This document shows positions 1 through 9,008 of a stretch of 64,000 nt of DNA, one piece after another. The stretch's first letter is position 1, and each line of letters starts with the position of its first letter. This stretch comes from Thiomonas bhubaneswarensis (lineage in GTDB: Bacteria; Pseudomonadota; Gammaproteobacteria; Burkholderiales; Burkholderiaceae_C): contig NZ_LIPV01000001.1 of the NCBI RefSeq assembly GCF_001418255.1, positions 248,001-312,000 of the forward strand, given 5' to 3'. Under the pieces are notes generated by a model. That model did not search any database. It was not told the DNA's origin and saw nothing but the letters and a program-made list of their open reading frames with translations. A program made the translations under genes and the position numbers.

Positions 1-424
1 TCGCCAGCCCCTGCTCGGCGGCAAGGGCTTCGAGCACGGGCAACTCGGCGAGGTTGCGATTCTGGGTGAAATAGGCGCTGTAGCAGCGATGCAGCCAGGG
101 CACGGCCTGCTGCGACTGTTCGCGCTGCAGGCCGATGAACACGCGCGCGGCCTGATGGGTCGCAATGGGGAAAGGCGAGGGCAGCACAAAAGGCACGCCC
201 AAATACCGCGCGCTGCGCGGAATGTCGATGCGGGCATAGTCGCCCTTGAGCGGCTGGTCGATCAGCGGCCTGGCCCCGGTCGTCTGAAACACCGGGCCGA
301 GCAGCACCGGCACCCACTCGATGTCGCGCAGATGGCGCGCAGCGATGGCTTCGATCTGCGTGCTCGCCAGATAGGCATAGGGCGAGGAGAAGTCGAAAAA
401 GAAGGTGATCGGGCTGACGGGCAT
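1..424 (-). CDS. 2-hydroxychromene-2-carboxylate isomerase / DsbA-like (GST-kappa) protein, partial
   Basis: The first 141 codons are visible; the C-terminus runs off the left edge of the window. The N-terminus reads FFFDFSSPYAYLAS, the typical opening of the HCCA-isomerase/GST-kappa branch of the thioredoxin fold, where a serine near the end of strand 1 contacts glutathione. These enzymes isomerise aromatic-ring degradation intermediates, but many members have no known substrate. The ATG is preceded by an AGGAGA ribosome-binding site. It lies 33 bases after the acyl-CoA dehydrogenase stop and is probably the last visible gene of the aceK-thiolase-dehydrogenase operon. The family call is firm; the exact reaction is not. 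Confidence 0.8.
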   Translation of the reverse strand, partial: MPVSPITFFFDFSSPYAYLASTQIEAIAARHLRDIEWVPVLLGPVFQTTGARPLIDQPLKGDYARIDIPRSARYLGVPFVLPSPFPIATHQAARVFIGLQREQSQQAVPWLHRCYSAYFTQNRNLAELPVLEALAAEQGLA

Positions 425-457
425 GCAAGTCTCCTGGTGTGGTTCTGGTGTGGCGCT

Positions 458-1585
458 TCACAGCGCGCGGGCGATCAGCATTTTCTGCACGTCGGAGGTG
501 CCTTCGTAAATCTGGCAAACCCGCACATCGCGCCAGATGCGCTCGACGGGAAAATCCGCCACGTAGCCGTAGCCGCCGTGGATCTGCATCGCCGCGCTGC
601 ACACCCGCTCGGCCATTTCGCTGGCCATCAGCTTGGCCATGGCGGCTTCCTTCAGACAGGGCTGGCCCGCGTCCTTAAGACTGGCCGCATGCCACAGCAG
701 CTGCCGCGCGGATTCGATCTGCATGGCCATCTCAGCCAGACGGAACTGCACCGCCTGATGCTCGAAGATGGATTTGCCGAAGGCGCTGCGATCGTGCGCG
801 TAGCGCTGCGCCGCTTCGAAGGCCGCGCGCGCCATGCCGACGGCTTGCGCCGCAATGCCGATGCGCCCGCCTTCCAGGCCGGAGAGGGCGATTTTGTAGC
901 CCTGCCCTTCCTCGCCGATGCGCTGACTCACCGGCACGCGGCAAGCCTCGAAGCGGATCTGCGCGGTGTCGCTCGCCGACTGACCGGCCTTGTCTTCCAG
1001 TCGCTCGACGATGTAGCCGGGCGCGTCGGTGGGTACGATGAAGGCGCTGATGCCCTTCTTGCCCGCCGCGCGGTCGGTGGCGGCGAGCACGATGGCGACC
1101 TGCCCGTTCTTGCCGCTGGTGATGAACTGCTTGACGCCGTCGATGACGTAGTGATCGGCCTCCAACCTTGCTGTGGTGCGGATGTTCGACGCATCCGACC
1201 CCGCCTGCGGCTCGGTCAGCGCAAACGCCCCGATCATCTCGCCGCGCGCCAGCGGCCGCAGCCACTGTTTCTTCTGCGCCCGGCTGCCCCAGGCCATGAG
1301 GATGGAGCATACCGGGCAGTTGTTGACGCTGACGATGGTGCTGGTCGCGCCGTCGGCCGCGGCGATCTCCTCGATGGCCAGCGCCAGCGACAGATAGTCC
1401 AGCCCGGCGCCGTCCCACTCCGTGGGCACGGCAATGCCCAGGCAGCCCAGCGCCGCCAGTCCCCGCAGCGCCTCGCGCGGAAAGCGGCCCTCGCGCGCCC
1501 AGGCCGCGGCGTGCGGGGCGATTTCGGCTTGAGCGAAATCACGCACCGCATCGCGGATCATGCGGTGGTCGTCATCGAGCAGCAT
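458..1585 (-). CDS. acyl-CoA dehydrogenase (short/medium-chain type)
   Basis: This 375-residue flavoprotein has the full acyl-CoA dehydrogenase layout: N-terminal helical domain, central beta domain with ALTEPQAGSDASN, and C-terminal helical domain. The catalytic base is Glu361 in IYEGTSDVQ, where MCAD and SCAD carry it, which separates this enzyme from the isovaleryl-CoA dehydrogenase encoded at 5936-7114. It should oxidise a fatty or amino-acid-derived acyl-CoA to the trans-2-enoyl-CoA and pass electrons to ETF. It starts 6 bases after the thiolase stop and shares an operon with thiolase and aceK, which fits beta-oxidation feeding acetyl-CoA to the glyoxylate branch. Chain-length preference cannot be read from the sequence. 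Confidence 0.93.
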   Translation of the reverse strand: MLLDDDHRMIRDAVRDFAQAEIAPHAAAWAREGRFPREALRGLAALGCLGIAVPTEWDGAGLDYLSLALAIEEIAAADGATSTIVSVNNCPVCSILMAWGSRAQKKQWLRPLARGEMIGAFALTEPQAGSDASNIRTTARLEADHYVIDGVKQFITSGKNGQVAIVLAATDRAAGKKGISAFIVPTDAPGYIVERLEDKAGQSASDTAQIRFEACRVPVSQRIGEEGQGYKIALSGLEGGRIGIAAQAVGMARAAFEAAQRYAHDRSAFGKSIFEHQAVQFRLAEMAMQIESARQLLWHAASLKDAGQPCLKEAAMAKLMASEMAERVCSAAMQIHGGYGYVADFPVERIWRDVRVCQIYEGTSDVQKMLIARAL

Positions 1586-1591
1586 GGTGGA

Positions 1592-2770
1592 TCAGAGCAG
1601 TTCGACCGCCATCGCCGTGGCCTCGCCACCGCCGATGCACAGCGCGGCCATGCCCTTTTTCAGCCCGCGCTGCCGCAGTGCGCCCAGCAGGGTGACGACG
1701 ATGCGCGCGCCCGAGGCGCCGATGGGGTGGCCCAGCGCCACTGCGCCGCCGTGCACGTTCACGATCTCGTGCGGCAGCTTGTATTCGCGCATGGCCGCCA
1801 TGGTGACCGCGGCGAAGGCTTCGTTCACCTCCCACAGATCCACCTCGCCCACCTGCCAGCCCGCCTTCTCCAGCGCTTTGGCAATGGCGCCGACCGGCGC
1901 GGTGGTGAACCATTCGGGCGCCTGCGCGTACACGGCGTGCGAGACGATGCGAGCGATCGGCGCGCAGCCCAGCTTGTCGGCGCTGGACTGACGCATCAGC
2001 ACCAGCGCCGCGCCACCATCGGAAATGCTCGACGAGGTCGCCGCGGTGATGCTGCCGTCCTTCTTGAACGCGGGCTTGAGGCCTGGAATCTTCTCGAGCT
2101 TGGCCTTGAACGGCTGCTCGTCGCGGCTGATGCTCACCTCGCCACCGCGACCGGCCACGGTGACCGGCGCCATTTCCCAGTCGAAGCAGCCGTCTTCGTT
2201 GGCTTTTTTGCTGCGCTCGGTGGAGGCGATGGCGAAGGCGTCCATCTCCTCGCGGCTGAAGCCGTATTTCGCCACGCAGCTTTCGGCGAACACACCCATG
2301 GCCTTGCCGCGGTCGTAAGCGTCTTCGAGGCCGTCGAGCGCCATGTGGTCGTAGAACTGGGTGAGGCCGTACTTCACCCCCTTGCGCACGAAGGCCAGAT
2401 GCGGCGCGTTGGTCATGCTTTCCATGCCACCGGCAACGATCACGTTGGCGCTGCCCGCAGCCAGCATGTCGTGGGCGAACATCATCGCCCGCATGCCCGA
2501 GCCGCACATTTTCGACATCGTGACCGCGCCGGCGGACTGCGGCAGCCCCGCCTTGAGTGCGGCCTGGCGCGCCGGGGCCTGGCCCTGCCCGGCCATCAGG
2601 CAGTTGCCCATGAGCACTTCGTCCACTTGGTCGCCGCCCACACCGGCGCGCTGCATCGCAGCAGCTATGGCGGTGGCGCCCAGCTCCCAGGCAGGCACGG
2701 CGGCCAAGTCGCCGAGCAGGCCGCCGATGGGCGTGCGCGCGGCGGAAACGATGACGATCGGATCAGTCAT
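1592..2770 (-). CDS. acetyl-CoA acetyltransferase (thiolase II family)
   Basis: The 392-residue length and motifs are those of biosynthetic/degradative thiolases (AtoB/PhaA/BktB group). The acyl-accepting cysteine lies in [12 protein letters not shown], the catalytic histidine in [10 protein letters not shown], and the second cysteine in the C-terminal [10 protein letters not shown]. It either cleaves acetoacetyl-CoA or 3-ketoacyl-CoA, or condenses two acetyl-CoA. Its ATG overlaps the aceK stop by 4 bases, so translation is probably coupled, and the acyl-CoA dehydrogenase follows 6 bases later. No phaB or phaC is present here, so beta-oxidation or ketone-body use fits better than polyhydroxyalkanoate synthesis. 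Confidence 0.93.
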   Translation of the reverse strand: MTDPIVIVSAARTPIGGLLGDLAAVPAWELGATAIAAAMQRAGVGGDQVDEVLMGNCLMAGQGQAPARQAALKAGLPQSAGAVTMSKMCGSGMRAMMFAHDMLAAGSANVIVAGGMESMTNAPHLAFVRKGVKYGLTQFYDHMALDGLEDAYDRGKAMGVFAESCVAKYGFSREEMDAFAIASTERSKKANEDGCFDWEMAPVTVAGRGGEVSISRDEQPFKAKLEKIPGLKPAFKKDGSITAATSSSISDGGAALVLMRQSSADKLGCAPIARIVSHAVYAQAPEWFTTAPVGAIAKALEKAGWQVGEVDLWEVNEAFAAVTMAAMREYKLPHEIVNVHGGAVALGHPIGASGARIVVTLLGALRQRGLKKGMAALCIGGGEATAMAVELL

Positions 2771-4578
2771 GATGGGGTCTCCATGGTGATTGGATGGGAA
2801 TGTGCGGGGGCATCCAACGGCCGCGGAAAGCGGCGCGATGCTTCATAAGTGAAGACGTCGTACAGATGACCCTCGCGGATGCGGCTCTGGTGTTCCTGCC
2901 AGAACACCGGGTCGAGCAGGTCAGCGTGATGTTTCATGAACACCGCGCGCACCTTGGGGTTGCCCAGCAAGAACTGGCCGAAGGTCTCGGGAAACACGTC
3001 ATGCGGGCCGACCGCATACCAGGGCTCGGCGGCCATTTCGTCTTCTTCGCAGCGCGCAGGCGGCACGCGGCGGAAGTTGCAGTCGGTGATGTACTCGATC
3101 TCGTCGTAGTCGTAGAACACCACCTTACCGTGGCGGGTGATGCCGAAGTTCTTCCACAGCATGTCGCCCGGAAAGATATTGGCCGCCACCATGTCCTTGA
3201 TGGCGTTGCCGTATTCGATCACCGCGGCTTCGAGCTGGGCGTCGTCGGCTTCCTGCAGATAGATGTTGAGCGGAATCATCCGGCGTTCGATATAGCAGTG
3301 GCGGATGATGATGGTGTCGCCGTCATACTCAAGCTGAGATGGGCAATAGGTTTCGATCTCCTGGATCAGCTCGGGCGAAAACCGCGCGCGCGGAAACGCG
3401 ACGTTGGAATACTCCAGCGTCTCGGCCATGCGGCCCACCCGGTCGTGCTGCTTGACCAGCAGATACTTGCCCTTGATCTTGTCGCGGGTGGTGTCTTTCT
3501 GCGGGGGATAGAAGTCCTTGATGACCTTGAACACGAAGGGAAACGACGGCAGGGTGAACACCACCATCACCATGCCCTTGATGCCCGGCGCGACGATGAA
3601 CTGGTCGCTCGAATGCCGCAGGTGATAGAGAAAGTCGCGGTAGAACAGCGTCTTGCCCTGCTTGGCCAGGCCCAGCGCGTTGTACAGCTCGGCGCGCGGC
3701 TTGCGCGGCATGAGGCTGCGCAGAAACTGCACATAGGCCGACGGAATTTCCATGTCCACCATGAAATAGGCGCGGGCGAAGGAAAACAGCAACAGCATGT
3801 CGTCTTCACAGAGCAGCACGGTGTCGATGTAGAGCTGGCCGCGCTCGTTGTGCAGGATGGGCAGCGCCAGCGGAAACTCGGCAAAACCGTTGATCACCTT
3901 GCCCACCGCATACGCGCCCTTGTTGCGGAAGAACAGCGAGTCGAGCATCTGGATCTGGAAGTTGGCGCGCAGACGCACATCGCTGCCGAAGCGCTTGCGC
4001 ACCGCCTCCAGCACCTGGCCGACATCGCGGTCGAGATCTTCAAAAGGCAGCGCGAGCTGAAAGTTCTCGATGGCCCGGCGCAGACAGCCGTGCAGCGCCG
4101 CGTGGGTGTGCGGGTAATACACCCGGAACGTCGGCTTGGCCGCAGGCTCCTCGTTCTCGATGTATTCGGTGGACACTGCCGGGCGCACGAACAGGAATTC
4201 GTTGTTGAAGTGTTCGCGCCGCAGAATCTTGGTCGTCACCGAGTTGAAAAAGGTTTCTGCCAGCTCGGGCTGGTGGTGATTGATCAGCAGGCCGATGAAA
4301 TGCAGCTTGGCCTGCTGCCACACCTCCATAGGCTGGCTGCCGGCGTCGAGTTCCTTCTGCAGTCGCTCGGCGCCTTCATCCACGCGCTGGTCGTAAAAGG
4401 CGATGCGCTCGCGCTGCGCCGCCTGTTGCCCAGCCCAGTCGGCACGCTCGAAACGCTCTTTCGCGGCGGCGCTGACCTGGCGGAACAGCCGGTAATGACG
4501 GTTGAAGCCTTCGAGCATGGTGCGCGCCATGGCGAAAGCCACCGGGGAATCGAGGCGGGGCGGAAACTGATGCATCAT
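2767..4578 (-). CDS. aceK: isocitrate dehydrogenase kinase/phosphatase
   Basis: This 603-residue protein (E. coli AceK is 578) is recognisable along its whole length. The nucleotide-binding strip [17 protein letters not shown], followed by FVFK, lies near residue 335. The catalytic-loop region [15 protein letters not shown], followed by YDYDEI, lies near residues 480-500. AceK phosphorylates and dephosphorylates isocitrate dehydrogenase to steer isocitrate into the TCA cycle or the glyoxylate bypass. In enterobacteria it follows aceBA. Here it instead heads an operon with a thiolase (4-base overlap), an acyl-CoA dehydrogenase and an isomerase, so the switch would be made together with enzymes that produce acetyl-CoA. 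Upstream is a 137-base divergent promoter region. Confidence 0.97.
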   Translation of the reverse strand: MMHQFPPRLDSPVAFAMARTMLEGFNRHYRLFRQVSAAAKERFERADWAGQQAAQRERIAFYDQRVDEGAERLQKELDAGSQPMEVWQQAKLHFIGLLINHHQPELAETFFNSVTTKILRREHFNNEFLFVRPAVSTEYIENEEPAAKPTFRVYYPHTHAALHGCLRRAIENFQLALPFEDLDRDVGQVLEAVRKRFGSDVRLRANFQIQMLDSLFFRNKGAYAVGKVINGFAEFPLALPILHNERGQLYIDTVLLCEDDMLLLFSFARAYFMVDMEIPSAYVQFLRSLMPRKPRAELYNALGLAKQGKTLFYRDFLYHLRHSSDQFIVAPGIKGMVMVVFTLPSFPFVFKVIKDFYPPQKDTTRDKIKGKYLLVKQHDRVGRMAETLEYSNVAFPRARFSPELIQEIETYCPSQLEYDGDTIIIRHCYIERRMIPLNIYLQEADDAQLEAAVIEYGNAIKDMVAANIFPGDMLWKNFGITRHGKVVFYDYDEIEYITDCNFRRVPPARCEEDEMAAEPWYAVGPHDVFPETFGQFLLGNPKVRAVFMKHHADLLDPVFWQEHQSRIREGHLYDVFTYEASRRFPRPLDAPAHSHPITMETPS

Positions 4579-4715
4579 TCAAGCGCGGTGCGATAACGGG
4601 CGTTCACTGTAAGCCCGTACCGACGACGCGGTAAAGACAGGGCCCGTGCTAGGCTTTTCGCCTTGCGGTCGCGCGGCTGGCGCCTGGCCGCGACGGATAA
4701 AACAGGAGAATCGCC

Positions 4716-5879
4716 ATGCCCGGACTGCTTCCCAACGTCGATCCCGACGGCCTGCTCGACTACTCGGTGGTCTATACCGACCGCGCCCTCAACCACATGT
4801 CGCAGCGTTTCCAGCAGGTCATGCGCGACCTCTCGGCCATGCTGCGCCAGGCCTACGACGCGCAGCACGCGGTCATCGTGCCCGGCAGCGGCAGCTTCGG
4901 CATGGAGGCGGTGGCGCGCCAGTATGTGCAGGGCGGACGGGTGGTGATCGTGCGCAACGGCTGGTTCAGCTATCGCTGGACGCAGATCATCGAGCAGGGC
5001 CGCCTGACTGATGCCGCCAACGTGACCGTCTGCAAGGCCCGCCGCACAGGCAGCGGCGCGCAGGCACCGTTCGCGCCCGCGCCGATCGACGAGGTGGTCG
5101 CCACCATCCGCCGCGAGCGCCCGGCCGTGGTGTTCGCTCCGCATGTGGAAACATCTGCCGGGATGATGCTCCCCGACGGCTATCTGCAGGCCGTGGGCGC
5201 TGCCGCCCGCGAAGTCGGCGGGCTGTTCGTGCTCGACTGCATCGCCTCCGGCGCGATGTGGGTGGACATGGCCGCCTGCAATGTGGACGTGCTGGTCTCC
5301 GCGCCGCAAAAGGGCTGGAGCGGCCCGCCCTGCTGCGGCATGGTCATGCTGAACGACCGCGCCGCGCAGCAGCTCGACGCCACACAGAGCGACAGCTTCA
5401 GTTGCGACCTGAAGAAGTGGCACCAGATCATGCAGGCCTACCTGAACGGCGGTCATGCCTACCACGCCACCATGCCCACCGACGCCCTCGCCCAGGTGCG
5501 CGATGTGATGCGCGAGGCCTTCGACGTAGGCCTGCCCAAGCTGCGCGAGCAGCAGATCGCGCTGGGCCGCGCGGTGCGCGACAGCCTGGAGCGCCGCGGT
5601 CTGGTGAGTGTGGCCGCCGCAGGCTTTCAGGCGCCCGGCGTGGTGGTGAGCTTCACCACCGACCCGGATGTGCAGACCGGCAAGAAGTTCGCCGCCGCCG
5701 GCGTGCAGATCGCCGCCGGTGTGCCCCTGGCGCTGGACGAAGGCCCGGACTACAAGAGCTTCCGCATCGGCCTGTTCGGTCTGGACAAATGGGCCGACGT
5801 GCCCGCCGCGGTGCGTCGGCTCGACGCCGCGCTCGACGCCGCTGGTCTGCGCACACAGGTGCAGCCGCAACCCGCCTGA
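4716..5879 (+). CDS. class V PLP-dependent aminotransferase (alanine/serine-glyoxylate type)
   Basis: A 387-residue fold-type I PLP enzyme. The cofactor lysine is Lys199 in SAPQKGWSGPP, the ring-stacking and phosphate region is HVETSAG (143-149), and Asp174 in VLDCIASG should pair with the pyridine nitrogen. The N-terminal GSGSFGMEA loop is typical of the alanine-glyoxylate / serine-pyruvate aminotransferase group, which moves amino groups between alanine or serine and glyoxylate or pyruvate. AGGAGA precedes the ATG. It is divergent from aceK and convergent with ivd. Substrate assignment beyond the group is uncertain, although a glyoxylate link next to aceK would make sense. Confidence 0.82.
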   Translation: MPGLLPNVDPDGLLDYSVVYTDRALNHMSQRFQQVMRDLSAMLRQAYDAQHAVIVPGSGSFGMEAVARQYVQGGRVVIVRNGWFSYRWTQIIEQGRLTDAANVTVCKARRTGSGAQAPFAPAPIDEVVATIRRERPAVVFAPHVETSAGMMLPDGYLQAVGAAAREVGGLFVLDCIASGAMWVDMAACNVDVLVSAPQKGWSGPPCCGMVMLNDRAAQQLDATQSDSFSCDLKKWHQIMQAYLNGGHAYHATMPTDALAQVRDVMREAFDVGLPKLREQQIALGRAVRDSLERRGLVSVAAAGFQAPGVVVSFTTDPDVQTGKKFAAAGVQIAAGVPLALDEGPDYKSFRIGLFGLDKWADVPAAVRRLDAALDAAGLRTQVQPQPA

Positions 5880-5892
5880 GCATGGCACCCAC

Positions 5893-5911
5893 GGCGCGGC
5901 CTGTCCGCGCC
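5893..5911. terminator. GC-rich hairpin between convergent genes
   Basis: A perfect 7-bp inverted repeat (GGCGCGG / CCGCGCC) with a 5-base loop lies in the 56-base gap between the convergent aminotransferase and ivd genes. There is no T-run on either side, so it is at best a weak or Rho-assisted terminator. Confidence 0.35.
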
Positions 5912-5935
5912 GCCCCGACCTGACGCGCAAGCCGA

Positions 5936-7114
5936 TCACGCCGTTTGCGCGAACAGTTCCCGGCCGATCAGCATGCGGCGGATTTCGCTGGTGCCAGCGC
6001 CGATTTCGTAGAGCTTGGCATCGCGCCACAGCCGCCCCAGCGGATAGTCGTTGATATAGCCGTTGCCGCCGAAAATCTGGATGCCCTCGCCGGCCATCCA
6101 GGTGGCCTTCTCGGCGCACCACAGAATGACCGCTGCGCAGTCCTTGCGCACGCTGCGCGCATGTCCGTCGCCCAGGGCGTCGAGGTTTTTGCCCACGGTG
6201 TAGAGCAGGCTGCGCGCGGCCTGCAGCACGGTGTACATGTCGGCCAGCTTGCCCTGAATGAGCTGGAATTCACCGATGCTCTGGCCGAACTGCTTGCGTT
6301 CGTGCACGTAGGGCACGACGTTGTCCATCACCGCCTGCATGATGCCCACCGGCCCTGCTGCCAGCACCGCGCGCTCGTAGTCCAGCCCGCTCATCAGCAC
6401 GCTCACGCCGCCGCTCACCTCGCCCAGCACGTTCCCGGCGGGCACCTCGCAGTCCTGAAACACCAGCTCGCCGGTGTGGCTGCCGCGCATGCCCAGCTTG
6501 TCGAGCTTCTGCGCCACCGAAAAGCCCTTGAAACCCTTTTCCACCAGAAAGGCGGTAATGCCCTTCGGCCCGGCGGCCGGGTCGGTCTTGGCATAGACCA
6601 CCAGCACGTCGGCATCCGGCCCGTTGGTGATCCACATCTTGCTGCCGTTGAGCACATAGGCATCGCCGCGCCTGTCGGCGCGCAGCTTCATGCTCACCAC
6701 GTCGCTGCCGGCACCCGGCTCGCTCATCGCCAGCGCGCCCACATGCTCGCCGCTCAGCAGCTTGGGCAGGTATCTGGCCTTCTGTGCAGCGCTGCCGTTG
6801 CGGCGGATCTGGTTGACGCAGAGATTGGAATGCGCGCCATAGCTCAAGCCCACCGAGGCGCTGGCGCGGGAGATTTCTTCCATCGCCACCATGTGCGCCA
6901 GATAGCCCATGCCCGCGCCGCCTTCAGCCTCGGACACGGTCACGCCCAGCAGCCCCAGGTCGCCAAACTTGCGCCACAGATCCATGGGGAACTGATCGGT
7001 GCGGTCGATCTCGGCCGCGCGGGGCGCGATCTCCGTGTCGGCGAAGTCGCGCACGGCCTCGCGCAGGGCGTTGATGTCCTCGCCGAGTTGAAAGTCCAGT
7101 CCGGGCAGTTGCAT
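5936..7114 (-). CDS. ivd: isovaleryl-CoA dehydrogenase
   Basis: A 392-residue acyl-CoA dehydrogenase family member. At the usual C-terminal glutamate position the sequence reads YEIGAGTSE, so there is no glutamate there. The base is instead Glu247 in [10 protein letters not shown], which is the hallmark of isovaleryl-CoA dehydrogenases. It also carries MSEPGAGSD and the leader-like MQLPGLDF. It converts isovaleryl-CoA to 3-methylcrotonyl-CoA in leucine degradation, reducing ETF. The later leucine-pathway genes (methylcrotonyl-CoA carboxylase, HMG-CoA lyase) are not in this window. A 164-bp palindromic element lies between the ATG and a LiuR-like operator at 7345-7360, so the 5' leader is unusual. 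Confidence 0.92.
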   Translation of the reverse strand: MQLPGLDFQLGEDINALREAVRDFADTEIAPRAAEIDRTDQFPMDLWRKFGDLGLLGVTVSEAEGGAGMGYLAHMVAMEEISRASASVGLSYGAHSNLCVNQIRRNGSAAQKARYLPKLLSGEHVGALAMSEPGAGSDVVSMKLRADRRGDAYVLNGSKMWITNGPDADVLVVYAKTDPAAGPKGITAFLVEKGFKGFSVAQKLDKLGMRGSHTGELVFQDCEVPAGNVLGEVSGGVSVLMSGLDYERAVLAAGPVGIMQAVMDNVVPYVHERKQFGQSIGEFQLIQGKLADMYTVLQAARSLLYTVGKNLDALGDGHARSVRKDCAAVILWCAEKATWMAGEGIQIFGGNGYINDYPLGRLWRDAKLYEIGAGTSEIRRMLIGRELFAQTA

Positions 7115-7129
7115 GGGTTCTCCTCGCTA

Positions 7130-7293
7130 GGAGCCTGTCGGGCTTGGGGCGCGAAAGGCGAAAAATGGGCCTGCGGATGTCATATGGCGGCGGATTTGCA
7201 GCCCCATAGCCGTTGCTACGGGGCAAAAAGCCGCTGCCGCAGGGCGCCGCAGGGTCATTTTGCAGCCCGCGATCCGCAAGTCCGATAGGCTCC
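7130..7293. repeat. 164-bp palindromic (MITE-like or long-hairpin) element
   Basis: The ends are an imperfect inverted repeat: AGGAGCCTGTCGGGCTTG on the left, and the complement of the right end AGGAGCCTATCGGACTTG. The similarity extends about 50 bp inward on each side. At the centre is a tight hairpin, GCCCCATAGC-CGTT-GCTACGGGGC. The DNA encodes no protein and would fold as a single large cruciform or RNA hairpin. It sits 15 bases upstream of the ivd ATG. The architecture matches the element at 8848-9008, although the sequence is different. Confidence 0.7.
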
Positions 7294-7344
7294 TTGTCTC
7301 GTGCTTCTGCTCTGCTGGCAGGCACCGGGCCATCTTACCTTCCG

Positions 7345-7360
7345 TTTACGTCAACGTAAA
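7345..7360. promoter_or_regulatory. LiuR-like operator (perfect 7+2+7 palindrome)
   Basis: TTTACGTCAACGTAAA is a perfect 7-bp inverted repeat with a 2-base spacer. As I recall it, MerR-family LiuR regulators of branched-chain amino-acid catabolism bind sites of the TTTACGT-nn-ACGTAAA type. This one lies upstream of ivd, a classic LiuR target, and 163 bases before the divergent YegD-like gene. The rest of the 7294-7522 gap shows no other clear structure. Confidence 0.55.
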
Positions 7361-7522
7361 TAGTGGCTGCTCCACGTCCTTGTGGCTGCAGCTTGCCCGG
7401 TTCGAGTGGGTACACTGCGCAGCCTGCCGCGCCATGCGCAGCGTTTCTTCCAGCGGCCGACCGGCCGCGGTCATCACGACCGCCTCGCCAGGGCCGTGCG
7501 TTCGGCGGGCTGTCACCCTCCC

Positions 7523-8779
7523 ATGAAGTCTTCCCCACTCGGCACCCTTGGCATTGATTTCGGCACGTCCAATTCGGCGGTCTCCTGGGCGGCTCCGCAA
7601 GGGCTGTCGCGCCTGATTCCGCTCGAAGGCGATGCGCTGTCCATACCCACGGCCGTGTTCTTCAACGCCGAGGACCAGCGCACACACTTCGGCCGCGACG
7701 CCGTGCAGCAATATCTCGGCGGCACCGAAGGACGTCTGATGCGTTCGCTCAAGAGCCTTCTGGGCAGCCCGCTGTTGCTGGAAAAGACGGAGGTCAACCA
7801 CCGCCAAATCAGCTTTCAGGACATCGTGGCGACCTTCCTGGCCGAGCTGCGCCAGCGGGCGACGCGGGCGCTGGGCGGCGCCCCCACGCGGGTGGTCATG
7901 GGCCGCCCAGTGCATTTCGTCGACGACAACCCGCAGCGCGACGCCCAGGCGCAGCGCTCGCTGCACGAGGCCGCCCTGGCAGTGGGGTTCGAGCGGGTGA
8001 CCTTCCAGCTGGAGCCGATTGCGGCCGCGCTCGATTACGAGCGCCGCCTGTCGCGCGAGAGCCTGGTGCTGGTGGTCGATCTGGGCGGCGGCACGTCCGA
8101 CTTTACCGTGGTGCGGCTGGGCCCGCAGCGCAGCGCGCAGCGCGACCGCGGCGCCGACGTGCTCGCCACGTCGGGGGTGCACATCGGCGGCACCGATTTC
8201 GACCACAAGCTCAGCCTGGAGCGGGCCATGCCGCTGCTGGGCTACCGTCACATCGGACCCCTGCGGCGCGAAGTGCCAAGCCGGGTGTTCTTCGATCTCT
8301 CGACCTGGCACCTGATCCAATGGCTCTATCTGCCGCGCGCGATCGGCCAGGCACAGGCCCTGCGCGAGGACTATGCAGACTCCCGCCTGCACCAGCGGTT
8401 GATGACGGTGCTTCGCCACCGGGAGGGGCACCGGCTGGCGCATGAGGTGGAGCAGGCCAAGATCCGCTGCTCGCAGGACGACGCGGATACCGCGATCTCG
8501 ATGGCGTTCATCGAGCCGGGGCTGCAGGCCATGCTCACCCCTTCCGATCTGCGAGAACATCTGGCGGATTTGCTCTCGCGCACCGTGGCCTGCGCCCGGG
8601 AATGCGTGCAACGCGCGGGCCTGCGCAGCACGGCGATCGATGCAATCTACCTGACGGGCGGGTCGAGCGCGCTGCGTCCGTTTCAGCGCGCCCTGCAGGC
8701 CGAGTTCGGCGGTGTGGCGCTGGTGGTGGGCGACCTGTTCGGTGGCGTGGCCTCGGGCCTGGCTTACAGCGGCGACTGA
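7523..8779 (+). CDS. yegD: YegD-like Hsp70-family protein
   Basis: This 418-residue protein is about two-thirds the length of DnaK. It keeps the actin/Hsp70 ATPase signatures GIDFGTSNSAV (phosphate 1), VVDLGGGTSDFTVV (phosphate 2) and YLTGGSSALRP (adenosine), but lacks the substrate-binding and lid domains. That is the layout of E. coli YegD, a non-canonical Hsp70 homologue of unclear role. The chosen ATG directly precedes the conserved ATPase start; an in-frame extension to 7382 has no family support. It stands alone, divergent from ivd and convergent with ureD. Confidence 0.85.
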   Translation: MKSSPLGTLGIDFGTSNSAVSWAAPQGLSRLIPLEGDALSIPTAVFFNAEDQRTHFGRDAVQQYLGGTEGRLMRSLKSLLGSPLLLEKTEVNHRQISFQDIVATFLAELRQRATRALGGAPTRVVMGRPVHFVDDNPQRDAQAQRSLHEAALAVGFERVTFQLEPIAAALDYERRLSRESLVLVVDLGGGTSDFTVVRLGPQRSAQRDRGADVLATSGVHIGGTDFDHKLSLERAMPLLGYRHIGPLRREVPSRVFFDLSTWHLIQWLYLPRAIGQAQALREDYADSRLHQRLMTVLRHREGHRLAHEVEQAKIRCSQDDADTAISMAFIEPGLQAMLTPSDLREHLADLLSRTVACARECVQRAGLRSTAIDAIYLTGGSSALRPFQRALQAEFGGVALVVGDLFGGVASGLAYSGD

Positions 8780-8847
8780 AAGCCGCTATCGCGCGAAGAT
8801 CGGGGGGCTTTCAGCCTGGCAGCAACGCCCATCGCGGGCCGCCGCTC

Positions 8848-9008
8848 AGAGCTTGTGAATTTTTCGGCCGCGGCCGAAAGGCGCGTCAAAACGCCCCCGG
8901 TCGAGGCGCAAAGCACAGCCATAGCCCGAGCTATGGCGAGCATTTGCAACGAAGACCGGGGGCGTTTTGGCGTGCAAGGCTGACATGGCTGAAAGGTTCA
9001 CAAGCTCT
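8848..9008. repeat. 161-bp palindromic (MITE-like or long-hairpin) element
   Basis: The terminal inverted repeats are AGAGCTTGTGAA at the left and TTCACAAGCTCT at the right. Inner arms share CAAAACGCCCCCGGTC, and the centre is the perfect hairpin GCCATAGC-CCGA-GCTATGGC. It fills most of the gap between the convergent YegD-like and ureD genes, and its right end overlaps the ureD stop codon by one base. No protein is encoded. The 68 bases before it (8780-8847) show nothing else. It may act as a bidirectional terminator or be a non-autonomous mobile repeat. Confidence 0.7.

Noticed and set aside
89-2848. A 919-codon open plus-strand frame across the first three genes.
   Set aside because: It lies antisense to an isomerase, an acyl-CoA dehydrogenase and a thiolase that are all clearly recognisable. 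Long antisense frames are expected in GC-rich DNA, and its composition (many His, Arg, Gly) is that of a shadow.
2794-4596. A 600-codon plus-strand frame opposite aceK.
   Set aside because: Antisense shadow of aceK, which is conserved along its full length.
8848-9008. A small RNA gene or REP-only terminator as the sole explanation of the hairpin element.
   Set aside because: The terminal inverted repeats and matching architecture with the element at 7130-7293 fit a repeat family better, and no promoter was seen.
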